Below, piece by piece: positions 54,431 to 64,000 of a DNA stretch of 64,000 bases (its first letter is position 1; the number at the start of each line of letters is the position of its first letter). Origin of the DNA: Stachybotrys elegans (taxonomy: Eukaryota > Ascomycota > Sordariomycetes > Hypocreales > Stachybotryaceae). The notes beneath the pieces were generated by a model that did no database searches, was not told the DNA's origin, and saw only the letters and a program-made list of their open reading frames with translations. The stretch is from assembly GCA_020746835.1 (NCBI GenBank), contig JAGPNK010000006.1:992001-1056000 (forward strand), given 5' to 3'. A program made the position numbers and the translations under genes.

Positions 54431-55550
54431 TTGGGCGATGCTTGCTTGTACGACTTGCTGGGTATTGGGATGCGTGCTTCTGCTTGATTTGTCTTCCTAG
54501 GGTCGTTTTGTAATACCACTAATCAAGAGATGAGAGTTTCGTACAGAGAGACTCGGCGGGAGACAACTCGGAGGTGGCCATGGTGAATGACGTCTTGTCC
54601 CTGGCGGTATCCGGAGCGCTCATGATGATCCTTCGACCATGACATCGTCATGACTTCTTGAAGACAGCATCTATAACCTGCTCAGGAATTGCCACAGCTC
54701 TAACTCGGCTCGTCTAAGCTTCGCAGAGCTAGTATGTGTCAGGATGTCTCCAAAGGTCAGCCCCTAGCCTATGCCCGGAATAGTCGGAGGATTGATCAGC
54801 TGAGTGAGGCTCTGGACGAGTTGGGGCTTGAGGAGTGATGCCCGACGATAGGGCGCTTTGTCGTAGCGTCAAGCATGGTCGAGGAGGTCTAGATCTTGGG
54901 ATCGTCATTGCTACGCCCCAAGGAGCTAGGCTTGCGTAGGGGCATTGTGCTAAATCCATGCCGATGGCGCGTAAGGATTGCCACGTTTTTTGCCCTTTGT
55001 TTTTCTTACCGGTTTGTCTTGGCTGGATTTCCTCTTTCTGGTTGATCCCTGGACGGATAGATGGGTTAAATGGGGATGCAGTGGCCGTGTTTTTCAATCC
55101 ACACTGAGCTGGGACTGCAAAACGCCCGCATGTAGGGAACTTTTCTGGCCAATCAGCGTGCCATGGGAGAGGTTCGTGGCCGGCAGTTGATGGAGGTCTG
55201 GCCTTGGCCTCTGCCCTCGCAAGCATCCAAGTGTGGAATCCCGGCCTAGGGGTCGAGCTAAACTTTAAAACCCCTACTGTTAGACCGAGGGTGGTCCGAT
55301 CCGACGGTTTTCGGTTTCTGCTGGCCGCCATGCTCCTGCTCCTGCTCGTGCTCCCGAGGCCGGCGGGCGGCACCCGTCTAGCTGCTGCCATGGCGTTTTG
55401 TTGGTCACTTCCACATTTATTTACTTAGCTGTATCTGCGTGCTGTCATCTTGACCTTGAGCTTGACCTCGACCTCGACCTCGATGACGGCCCCGGCCACC
55501 CCTGCGCTTGTGTCTGCCCCCCTCCGTCGACCCCAAGAGGTGGATGGACC
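54431..55550. other. Intergenic region between J-domain and Clr5 genes
   Basis: 1.1 kb with no convincing gene. A 220-residue frame on the minus strand (54729-55391) has no domain and odd composition and is not accepted. Just before the Clr5 gene, a short GACCTC hexamer repeat (about 55450-55485) may lie in its leader. Confidence 0.5.
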
Positions 55551-57111
55551 ATGTCTGCCTCCGGCTTACCTTCGTTGGCACCGCGGCCTCCCGGCATGAA
55601 GCGGTCTCCCGTCCCACCTAAGCCCATGTCCCGGGAGCACTCCGAGGCTGAGTGGCTGGAGAAGAAGGAGCTGCTCCGCCAGCTCTACGTCGTCGAGGAC
55701 CGGAAGCTGGTCGACATCATGGCCCTTATGGCACACCGCTACGGGTTTGCTGCGAGGTAAGTGGGCGCCCTCCCACCTCATCCGTCTGCAGTGCTGACTG
55801 GGGGGAACGGGTCAAAGTGAGCAAATGTACAAGAAGCGCTTCAAGAGGTGGAATTTCAGGAAAAGACAATACCGGAGATCCACGGCGTCAACTCCTCCCA
55901 CAACCCCAAGCGCACATAGTTCCGAAGACGGTAAAGAAGTTGTACAGCAACCGCGCTCGGCATCAGAGATGGCAATGACCATCTGCCGGCAATCTAGCCC
56001 CGTACATTTTGTACCCCAAGAAGAAGTTCTCCGGAGCGTATTCTCCTGGAGCCAGGGCCAGCTGGATTCTTCTCAAGTGCTGTTAGATCCCATGTCCAGA
56101 TACCTGGCCGGGCCAGGCCAGCCACTCATTGACGATAGTCGTACCATGTACCGGACCTTCGAGTTGGTGTATGAGCTCTGGCGGTTGGGTCGCGGTGACC
56201 TGGCAGGAATGGCTGCCCGGAGAGCATTCTTCTCCCTCGAATACGTGCTCACCAACGACCACCCAGATCTGGTGTGGCACATTCTAGACACCCTCTATGA
56301 CATGATTGAGCAAGGTCACCTGCAGCTTCTTGTGCTGTTTCTGCGGCACGCCAACGAGCTTGCAAGGCGTCAGCTACCTAAACAGCACCCCCTTGTGCGG
56401 ATATTCCGGCAGCTGCAGCAGCGTGACTACCAGATAAAAGAGGTCAGAGACGGGGTACAGCACCTCTTGCGGCAGGCGTGGATGCGCAATGTAGATCTTC
56501 TCGGAGCGCAGATTGGCTCCGCGGTTCCGCAGCACTTTTGGCTATACGAACAGCTCATCTGGGATGGCCGCACCAAACTCCGCAGAAACAGCGGCCTCGA
56601 CCAGAAGCGGGACACCATGATCAAGGCCCTCGGCGAGCTGACCACAACCCAAAGCACCGAGGCCGAGGCCGATGCAAAGACCCCCACCGACCAAGCAAGA
56701 CTTCGGATAGAGGCGCTCGAGCTCGAGTTTACGCAGATGGACCTAGGGAACAAGGTCGAGGCCGAGCAGCTGGCCAAGAGGCTCCTCGAGCACACAGACT
56801 CAGGGTCGAGCAGGCCGTGCGACGACAGGTTCCAAGCGTATGCCCGCAAGATGCTGTCGCGCATCTGCGAGGACAGGCAAGACTGGGTCGGCGCCGAGGA
56901 GAACCTCAAGCTCGCCGTGTCGAAGCGCGAGGCCGCTCACGGAACAGGCAACAACTTGCGCGTGATACGGGACATGTGGGTTCTGGCCGGCTTCTACCAA
57001 CGGGCGGGACGGCCTCAGGATGCGCAGTTTGTGAGGCAAGACGCCCTTGCCAGAGCGCAGCAGTTCCTCTCCGAGCCCCCGGTTGCAGGAGGCAGCGCGC
57101 CTACGACCTAG
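55551..57111 (+). CDS. Clr5-domain protein
   Basis: Fungal protein with an N-terminal Clr5 domain, a helical module named after the fission yeast heterochromatin silencing factor Clr5 and widespread in Pezizomycotina. Exons 55551-55756 and 55818-57111 (61-nt intron with CTGAC branch) give 499 residues. The domain spans about 31-84: 'EAEWLEKKELLRQLYVVEDR', 'LVDIMALMAHRYGF', 'SEQMYKKRFKRWNFRK'; the intron falls inside it as is common. The remaining 400 residues are all-helical, Leu-rich, with TPR-like pairs in the C-terminal part ('ARKMLSRICEDRQDWVGAEE', 'MWVLAGFYQRAGRPQDAQFV'). Nuclear location is inference. Most filamentous fungi have many such genes of unknown role. Confidence 0.88.
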
Positions 57112-57707
57112 CTCTTGTTCTCCTGCATGCCCAGTGTTTTGATATGAAGGAGGCGTGGGAGGGAATTCTGGTATTAGAATATAAGCGTGTACTTGGATAT
57201 ATCATGTGTGGTCTCGAGAAAAGGGGGCATGTACACTTATCATCTCGTGTACTTGGAGCTATCTGTGGTCATGTTCACACAGCTGGCCGCTGTCTCTTTG
57301 TCCATATTAACCAGCTCCCCATCTCATTTTCACAGCCGCTATGGCTCCGTCAGAATTTACTGACGCCATCGCCAATAGCATCATGACCGTTTGCACTGGT
57401 ATCAGCATCCCACATCATCGTATTCTATGCGAATCAACGGGGGCATCTCTGGCGCTCTCCATCCGTTCTAGAGCAGTCCGATCCTTCTCGCCGCGCCCGA
57501 GCCTCGTTCCAACCAGCTTGTTTTCAAGTCGAGGGATACTTTCGCAGCTGGCAACACCTGCTCACCCACCTTGCTCATCAGCTGTCCTTTGGTTGCCAAA
57601 CACCACGCGATGCACCGCAAAACAACACGAGCATCCTCACACCTACAACCTACGACTCTCCATAAGCTCCGCACCGCACGCCTTGCTCGGAAGAAGCACC
57701 TGAAGCC
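57112..57707. other. Intergenic region between Clr5 and BTB genes
   Basis: 600 bases containing the 3' end of the Clr5 gene and the promoter and leader of the BTB gene. No gene seen. Confidence 0.55.
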
Positions 57708-59371
57708 ATGGGGAAACCATCGACAGCGAGAAAGAAGACGAACATCACGGCATCAGTGCTGCAGTATTCCAGCGTGCCAACCGCACAGCCAAAACCCAAG
57801 AGCGCCACGCGTTCGAAGCCGCTGGAAACGCTCGAGGCGACGCCTACAGACACGGTGCGCCTGAAGCCTGCTTCTCCCCCCAAGATCAACCCATGGCATC
57901 GCAAACAAAGCACACCGCCGCGAATTGCGGCCGAGACAAATAAGCCAGATGCCAAACTACGGGAGATTATCGCCGCGGAGCCAGCAACGCCCTCGGTGGC
58001 TAGCAAAAAGACGTACAGCTCAGTGGTTGCTGGACCAAACCGCAACAAGACGACGTGGCCGACCCCTCCTCCTTCGCTTCAAGAGACGCCCAGATCCACG
58101 ACGGCGACCCCAGAGACACCACGAGATCCGAGCGTGGCAGAGGAGGTGGTCCAAACACCCAGAAAGACGCTGACCCCTAACAAACAGGTGCAAAGTGACA
58201 CAGCGCAGCCCAAGAGCTCGCAAACAGAGCGCAGCAGCGACACGTGTTTGAGGCGAAAGCCAGAGTCGGTTGGGAGTCCAGCTCCAAAATCACAAGCCAA
58301 GCACGAGGATGGCAAGTCTGAGAACACAAAACCTGAGAAAGCCAAGCATGAGAAGGAGAAGGGCAAGTGCCTGGTGTCTGGGCCCACGACTGTCTGGAAC
58401 CCAAATGCCGTTTCCTGGCACAGGCAGGAGATGCAGCCAAGCGCATCGTAAGAGCCCCAGGCCGGATGTACGAGGCCGCGTCAAACTGCTAATACCTCTT
58501 CGCCCAGGCTCTGGTCGCTACCTGTCGGGGCGGACGTCATGGTCTGCGCACAGGGGCAGGCGTTCGTCGTGCATCGTTACATCGTCGTCCCCTTGTCAGG
58601 CTGGTTCCGCGACAACCTACCGGCCAGCATACCGGTGAGTACAGCACAGAAAAGAGACGCACAAAGCCCCCCTGCGTCTGTTCGTCCAGCTGATTCTGAG
58701 TGGAAACACGAGTTTGTCAAAGTTGAACTACCGTACGCCGCGGCGGCAGTGGCATGCTGCCTCAAATTCATGTACACCAAGCGTGCGTATCGGGTTCTCG
58801 ACGGGGAGTTCTGGACTGACGTGGCTTAGATATCGAGTTTTGCGTCCCGGATACCCGACCCATGAACATATTCCACCTCCCGCGATGCGTCTTGCTGTAC
58901 TGCGCGGCCGTGTGTCTGCGAATCGACAGCATGGCGGAGAAGATCCTGCACGTGGTCGAAAAGACGGCCATGAGGCTCTGGGAAACGATCGGGATCAACG
59001 CCAAGTTCAACGGCACGACGGAGCTCGAGACAGAAGCCTTCATGGGCAGCCTAAGGAGCGCGCTGGAGCTGACGCACACGGAGCGCGACCAAGGCCTGAT
59101 GATGCCCATGCGCCTCGCCCTGGCGAGCGTCCTCGACGCCTCGATGCTCTTCATCATCCGGCAGCCGAGCAAGATCAGCATCATGAGCACCGACTTTTGG
59201 CAGAACAACTCGGACAAGATTTGCGAGGACCTGCAGTTCTATCGCGCCATGGCGGGCAGCCTTGGCCCCGAGCGCAAGTTCTACGTGCTGCACGAGAAGG
59301 TGCTCAAGATGATATTCGACGATTGCCTGTCGCAGAAACGGTGGCAGCACAACAGGCTTATTCAGGCTTGA
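57708..59371 (+). CDS. BTB/POZ domain protein with disordered N-terminus
   Basis: Exons 57708-58447, 58508-58634, 58701-58782 and 58830-59371 are in phase and give 496 residues. The first 245 residues are Lys/Pro/Thr-rich and disordered, with repeated Lys-Pro and Glu-Lys-rich runs (TKPEKAKHEKEKGK). A BTB fold follows (about 250-345): 'GADVMVCAQGQAFVVHRYIV', 'SGWFRDNLPASIP', 'KHEFVKVELPYAAAAVACCL' and 'KFMYTKHIEF'. A helical C-terminal region comes next ('LYCAAVCLRIDSMAEKILHV'). BTB domains mediate dimers or link to Cul3 ubiquitin ligases; no further partner domain is visible. The third intron acceptor (before 58701) is the only one that keeps the frame. Function is unknown; this architecture is common in filamentous ascomycetes. 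Confidence 0.85.
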
Positions 59372-59981
59372 CGTTACGGTGGCAGCATACGCGGTGGAAC
59401 AGTAGGTCGATTGCGTCTCGTTTGGAAGCGCGGCCTGGCCACTAGCTGACAATGTGAATTGCTGGAGAGGAAGGGCCCTGGATGTTTTTGGGTGTTTGGG
59501 CTTTTGCATTGGCCCTCTACGTGAGATGATGGGATATGGACATACGATCAAATGGCCTAGATGGTCTGACTAGCTGCGGCGGAGGTTATCCTCAGGAGGA
59601 TGTGATGATGGTGAGATGGGTCAAGATCATAGGGCGGCAAATGCCTGACATTGCTTATATGTTGGAATCATAAATGATAGCATTTGACATATGAATGATG
59701 TTGGTGGGTGACAGCTCTTAGCAGTCCTCTGCCCTGGAGCATAACTTTTCTTTCTTGTTTGCACTTTAATAAACCTAGCCACTTCTTTTCTTCTCTGCTT
59801 CTCTTCTTCCTCTTCTCTTTTTCTCTTATCTTTTCTTTATCTCTTCTTATTCTATATATGTAATGCCTTGTCGCGATTCTTTAGGGCTTTATTTAACTCT
59901 ATATCTTTTAGTGTCTAGAGTAAGATATCCTACCTCTTGATATAATATAGTAGGTATATCCAGTATAGAAAAAAGAACTCC
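59372..59981. other. CT-rich and AT-rich intergenic region
   Basis: Non-coding. About 59740-59870 is a strongly pyrimidine-rich tract (ttcttttcttctctgcttct and similar), followed by AT-rich sequence up to the foldback element. The BTB gene 3' end lies at the left. Confidence 0.55.
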
Positions 59982-60587
59982 CGACCTCGGCGCATCGCTC
60001 TCGCACCTTCGAGGGCAGCCTCGTCAGAACACACGCCGACGAACGGTATGTACACACATCGAGGCCAGTCTGCTAACCGTAGGTCCCCCCGACTTCATAC
60101 GCTTGTACGTGGTTGCTGCCGCTGCCGCTGCTGCAGCCCCCTCATTGTTCTCTGGCTCCGGCCAATGGGTGATGTCAATTGTATGCTACAGTCTGACGAT
60201 CCCTTCATTGTTTGACACTGTTCTTTGGTCCTGTGGGTAGCAAGGCCACTATTGTTCGCATATACTATTGTTCTTTTTTCCACACTGGACGCACCTACTG
60301 CATCATAGAAAAAAGAACAATAGTATATATAAATAATAGTGGCCTTGCTATCTATAAGACTAAAGAACAGTATCAAATAATGAAGAGATTGTCAGATAAT
60401 ATCTCCCATTAGCTAGAGCTAAAGAACAATAAGGGGGCTATACAGCGGCAGCAGCAGCAAGTACAAGCATATAAAGTCAGGGGGACATACGGTTAGCAGA
60501 CTCAATGTATATACATACCGTTCGTCAGCGTATGCTCTGACAAGGCTGGCCAAAGGTGACGTACCGAGAGCGATGCACCGAGGTCAG
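59982..60587. mobile_element. 606-bp foldback element, almost a complete palindrome
   Basis: Two arms of about 290 bases (59982-60279 and 60305-60587) are inverted copies of each other around a loop of about 25 bases (acactggacgcacctactgc and five more). The ends are CGACCTCGG / CCGAGGTCA. The right arm is markedly richer in A and T than the left and differs from it mainly by C-to-T and G-to-A changes. No coding frame. A fragment of the family is at 2018-2140. A transcript would form a very long hairpin. Confidence 0.88.
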
Positions 60588-61224
60588 GATGCCGTACGTA
60601 CCGCGATTCCGGCGGAAGTCCCTACCCTTTGATATATTATGTATATTCACCATATCGGAAGCATAGCAAGGCTTACCGAAGAGATCGTCAATAAAGTTCG
60701 ACATGCCGCCAAAGGCCGTTACGTCCGGCAACCTTTCCGGAGGGTCTGGATCAGGATCTGCCCAGCCTAACACACCAGAGACAATGAGCGTTACAGCTTG
60801 GAAAGACACTCATATCAGCGATGATCCGGACGACCCAAGCGACGAAATTCGGTGCCATGGTTGCCTCAAGGTACTAGCAAACAGTGGCCGGAGGAATCCA
60901 GACGGAACGTATAACTTTGAGCATGTTCATCTGTCATCTCGCTCGATATCCCGCCGCATCACATTCCTGCGAATGCGTGACTTGTGACGAAGCCGCAGCC
61001 ACCTGTGGCTCAGCCACTCGGCCAGGCGGCGGCCCTGTACGCAGGGGCAGCCTGACGATGGCCTCGTTGTTGTTTCTCTCTATTGTTTACGACTGCATTG
61101 GTTGCCGGGTCACTAGGCACCACCCCTACTGTTTATTTGCTCTCTACTGCTTACAACTCACACTGTACACTCTTTTCATCATCATAAGATAGTTGCTGGA
61201 TAATAAGGTTATTCTCTCGTTGTG
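60588..61224. other. Intergenic region with one doubtful frame
   Basis: Contains the small frame at 60703-60987 (listed separately) and the 3' flank of the FAD oxidoreductase gene. Nothing else recognised. Confidence 0.45.
60703..60987 (+). CDS. Doubtful 94-residue protein with a CxxC motif
   Basis: Frame from the ATG at 60703: a Gly/Ser-rich start (SGNLSGGSGSGSAQPN), an acidic stretch and a C-H-G-C motif followed by 'NPDGTYNFEHVHL'. In the next frame a further Cys-rich run (SCECVTCDEAAATC) begins at about 60965, so a frameshifted or spliced zinc-finger peptide is possible. No family is recognised. It lies against the foldback element and could be decayed. Confidence 0.25.
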   Translation: MPPKAVTSGNLSGGSGSGSAQPNTPETMSVTAWKDTHISDDPDDPSDEIRCHGCLKVLANSGRRNPDGTYNFEHVHLSSRSISRRITFLRMRDL

Positions 61225-62993
61225 TTACGCCGGAATCTTGAAGCCAGACCCTCGGAGCTTCTGGAACACGCCGTTGGGGTCGTACTTGGCCGACGCCGCC
61301 TTGATCTTGGCCACGGCCTCCTCGCCGAAGCTGGCGATGACGTCCTGGCTGCTGTGAGCGTAGTTCAGGTACTTCCAGTCCCACTTGAGGCCGAGGGAGT
61401 CTGAGTAGGCGTCGAGGTCGTCGATAAAGGCGGCCATGAGAGGAAGAGCAGCCTCTTCGTGAGCCTCGGTGCCGGTGAGCGCAAGCGTCAAGAGGAACAT
61501 GATGCCGTTGCCATCCTCGGTGTAGGCGTCGAGACCCATGACGTTGCCCCCGTTCTGCACACCCTTCTCGGCAATAGACTTGGTGATGGGCTGGAACATG
61601 CAGAGCGTGTTGAGGCCTGTCTCGCTGGACGGGGCGACTTCCTCGAGCGCCGCGTTTAGTTCCTCGAACTTCTCCACGGCGTAGTTCATGGGGCGGGCAT
61701 CGTTCTTGAAGGACGCCGCGAACCACATGTTGCTGCACAAGCACAAACAGAGGACGAATTAGCGATGGGACCAGAGGTTTTGTGAAGGACGGACATATTT
61801 CCGTACCGGAAACCAGGCGGCTGACCAGACCCTAGCTGGTTGGCGACGTTGGACAGGGTGTCGACGACGGTGGTATCGCTGTAGATTCCATCGACGGCGT
61901 AGTACACGTCGAAGGCGGGCGGCTGGACGGTGGCCATGGTATTCTCGATGGCGGCGTTGAGGATGGTCCCGCCGATGAGAGCAGGCAGGTAGGCCCAGTA
62001 GATAATGGAGGAGCTGTTCTCGTCTTTGTACACGTTGTCGGTGAAGTCGACGAGGGCATCGATGACAACCGGGCCCGATTCGAGATCATAGAAGAGGTTG
62101 CCACCCTAGACGACGGACCTGACGGGATCGGCATACTCAATGGGGTACATGTCGAAGCGAGTGATCAGGCCGAGGTTGCCGCTGGTGCCCTTGAGCGCCT
62201 CGAAGAGGTCAGAGTTGCTAGAGGCGTTGGCGTTGACGATGGAGCCATCGGCAAGGACGACCTCGAAGTTGGCGACGGTGTCACATGCCATACCGTGAGA
62301 GGCAGAGTAGAACGAGTTGCCTCCTCCGGAGACGAAGCCGCCCGTACCGACAGTGCCGGCACGGCCGCCGGCGACGGCGACGCCATAGGGGGCGAGCTCG
62401 TCATAGACGGTCTGCCAGTGGCCACCGGGTTGGATGGAGACGAGCCTCGTGTCCGGATCCCACGTGGTGCTGTTCATGTTTCCTGTGCGCAGTTGGCGTC
62501 AAGTCGCGGCCTCGACACACGACCACTGCTCGGTCGGTTAATGCATCCTAGGTCACATACCGAAGTCGATGGTGACGCCCTTGTCGACGGCATTGGAAAG
62601 CTTGTGGGCGCCGTGCCCTCCGCCACGGATGCCAAAGGGACATTCGCCGGCCACCAAGGTCTTGATGATGACGGAGACATGCTTGGCGGTGGAAGGCTGC
62701 ACCATGCACCACGGGGACAAGGCGGCACTGAGGGACCAGTACGAGTCGAGGCGGTTCTCGTAAGCCGTCGAGTCCGGCAAGTAGACCTTGCCCTTGAGTT
62801 CGGGCACCTTGGCCATGCTCAGGCACTGCAGAGCCGGTAGAAGATTGATTAGCCATGCAGTTCAACGAGGAAGAAAAAAGGGACGGGAGAAGATGAGTCC
62901 GCAACGTACGCACTGAGACACGCAGTCCTCAGTGGCGGCCGCGGCGACAGTGCCGATGGCTGCGGCAAGCACGAGCTGGGTGCAGGACTTCAT
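61225..62993 (-). pseudogene. Secreted FAD/BBE oxidoreductase with a premature stop
   Basis: Flavoenzyme of the FAD_binding_4/BBE (berberine bridge) family, usually secreted or vacuolar oxidases of secondary metabolism or sugars. Exons 62993-62910, 62825-62561, 62482-61807 and 61732-61225 splice in phase to 511 codons. Signal peptide 'MKSCTQLVLAAAIGTVAAAA'; FAD site 'GIRGGGHGAHKLSNAVD', 'VSIQPGGHWQTVYDELAPYG', 'GTVGTGGFVSGGGNSFYS'; C-terminal BBE segment 'ASAKYDPNGVFQKLRGSGF'. The only defect is an in-frame TAG at codon 242 (62108-62106), in S-V-V-stop-G-G-N-L-F-Y, where the family normally has Trp (VWGG). TGG to TAG is a single G-to-A change. No intron can remove it: the possible donors just upstream give introns of 31 and 43 nt, both frame-breaking. 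Recent inactivation is therefore most likely; stop readthrough or a sequence error are alternatives. Confidence 0.88.
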
Positions 62994-63470
62994 GGTGACA
63001 AAACGCGTAACGCTATCAAAGAAGGAAGGGACATAGGCGGATTGTGTACGATTGGGCTACACAACATATCTTACCTTGGGCTGTCACATCCACAGCCACG
63101 TCTTGCCTCGGCAGTTGTCCAAGCATGGCAGATTATTTACATACTAGGTACATGTACGTTGTACCTTGGAGGGCAGTACAGAGGTAACCTCATGTGGGCA
63201 CACACAAGGTTAGCACGGCAAAATTTCGTCTCGGTCTACATTCAGGGCTGCCGACAAAATAACCAGCTGCAGATGTCAGGATCCAGGCTGCCAAAGGTCG
63301 GGGCCGCCGGCAGAGACCAGGGCCACTATTAGATGCAAGATCTTGATGACCTTCGCCGGCAGCTATGATAATCTCCCCCTACTATGAGTAGGTGCGTGAT
63401 CAGTGAAGCGAGCGTATGCATCGCATAAGGCGTTTGGGGGAGCAAGCAAGCTCAACACTTGTTGTGAATG
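62994..63470. other. Upstream region of the oxidoreductase gene
   Basis: Contains the promoter of the oxidoreductase gene (with a GTACATGTAC palindrome at about 63150) and a single 25-bp unit (63346-63370) of the array found at 43705-43866. No gene seen. Confidence 0.5.
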
Positions 63471-63471
63471 A

Positions 63472-63600
63472 TTCTGTTGATATTGAATGTAGCCGTTATG
63501 ACGGAATAGAGCTATGTGAAATCCCCGAGAAAAACCTAAAGCCAGCAAGAGAATTGCGTTGAATACCTTGAATGCCCTCTCCTCGGCCTTTACCCTTACA
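63472..63600 (-). repeat. Retroelement-related repeat shared with 26.7 kb
   Basis: 'gattctgttgatattgaatg' and 'aaatccccgagaaaa' followed by acctaa occur here and at 26720-26865 with the same order. This copy lacks about 65 bases in the middle that correspond to the gag scrap. It forms the 3' flank of the coiled-coil frame at the window edge. Confidence 0.75.
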
Positions 63601-63621
63601 TAGAATCTCTCTTCTTATGCC

Positions 63622-63999
63622 TCAATATTCCATCCCTTCCTCATCTTCCTCCATGTCCATGATCCCCAGGGCAAAGCTGCGTGCACTCTTTATGAACCCT
63701 ATAAGGGAATCACACGTTTTCGTGATAAACCTCTTGTAGTAGCGCTGACCCTGGTTCTCAATGCGCCTAAACCGCTCGTTGTTATCCTCCTCAGACTTTT
63801 CAATGTAGTTTAGGAGGGTTTCGCAAGTATCCCTGAGGTTTTGGACTTCATCTTTGAGTTGTTTGATGCGGGCGTGATCCTCTGGATTCAACGTAGGATG
63901 AGATCCTCCAGGTATAGTGGGGGGTTTGGGGACCTCTCCCGAGCTGGCCGCTGGCGTGCCTGAATATCTGCATCGTTTCCGCGATTCCTCGGGGGCCAT
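63622..63999 (-). CDS. Coiled-coil protein at the window edge, element-associated
   Basis: 125 residues from an ATG at 63999 (possibly an internal Met of a longer protein beyond the window). Ser/Pro/Thr-rich start (KRCRYSGTPAASSGEVPKP), then a coiled coil (about 40-90, 'ARIKQLKDEVQNLRDTCETL', 'EEDNNERFRRIENQGQRYYK'), ending in an acidic tail (MDMEEDEEGMEY). Unrecognised. The shared 3' flank with 26.7 kb suggests that it belongs to the same dispersed family, perhaps as a gag-type or element-borne product. Confidence 0.5.
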   Translation of the reverse strand: MAPEESRKRCRYSGTPAASSGEVPKPPTIPGGSHPTLNPEDHARIKQLKDEVQNLRDTCETLLNYIEKSEEDNNERFRRIENQGQRYYKRFITKTCDSLIGFIKSARSFALGIMDMEEDEEGMEY

Positions 64000-64000
64000 C

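Noticed and set aside
54729..55391. 220-residue frame on the minus strand
   Set aside because: No domain, Arg/Pro-rich composition as expected from chance, and it overlaps the promoter of the Clr5 gene.
59965..60010. tRNA-like 'gaactcccgacctcgg' sequence
   Set aside because: It belongs to the terminal repeat of the foldback element and is mirrored at 60579-60588; no cloverleaf can be formed.

Overview
The window is nuclear DNA of a filamentous ascomycete (Pezizomycotina, most likely a Sordariomycete). The genes carry many short introns (about 42-77 nt) with GT/AG ends and CTAAC/CTGAC branch sites. The protein families (Zn2Cys6 regulator, Clr5-domain protein, large CorA-type protein, PX-PH-RhoGAP) are typical of this group. 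All coding models below were rebuilt by splicing by eye and checked for reading phase. No tRNA, rRNA or CRISPR was recognised.

Layout. 0-22 kb is a housekeeping and regulatory stretch: a protein phosphatase 4 regulatory subunit 3 gene (psy2/SMEK, +), a small Ser-rich protein with five PKA-type RRxS sites (+), a Zn2Cys6 transcription factor (-) and a Bem3-like Rho GAP (-), separated by long gene-free leaders. 22-26.7 kb is empty. 26.7-34.2 kb is an accessory island. It holds three degenerating copies of an unfamiliar Cys/His-rich gene, interleaved with four partial copies of a second unfamiliar gene family, GA-rich minisatellites and scraps of a retroelement. 34.5-42.2 kb returns to core genes: a nine-exon CorA-type transporter (-) and the mitochondrial ATP synthase alpha subunit gene (-). 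The latter appears to need a one-nucleotide exon. 43.2-47.4 kb is a broken Ty3-like retroelement (integrase, then LTR-like sequence, then a gag-like frame) preceded by a G12/C12 hairpin and a 25-bp tandem array; it carries a 70-bp piece of the neighbouring thioredoxin-like gene. 47.9-59.4 kb is dense with core genes: ribosomal protein L11 (-), SmB (+, with a 9-nt exon), thioredoxin/PITH protein (+), J-domain protein (+), Clr5-domain protein (+) and a BTB protein (+). 60-64 kb holds a 606-bp foldback element, a secreted FAD/BBE oxidoreductase gene broken by one nonsense codon (-), and another retroelement-related repeat with a coiled-coil frame at the edge.

How it fits together. The core genes serve general functions (dephosphorylation, Cdc42/Rho polarity, ATP synthesis, translation, splicing, redox/proteasome, chaperoning) and show no common pathway. 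The unusual biology is of two kinds. One is splicing at its lower size limit (1-nt exon in atp1, 9-nt exon and NAGNAG acceptor in smb1). The other is repeat-driven decay: several duplicated segments differ from their partner by C-to-T/G-to-A changes at CpA sites that create stop codons, as expected of repeat-induced point mutation (RIP). The strongest candidate for something undescribed is the Cys/His-rich family with its repeated C-x-H-C-[VI]-C...C-x2-C module and its companion family in the 27-34 kb island.
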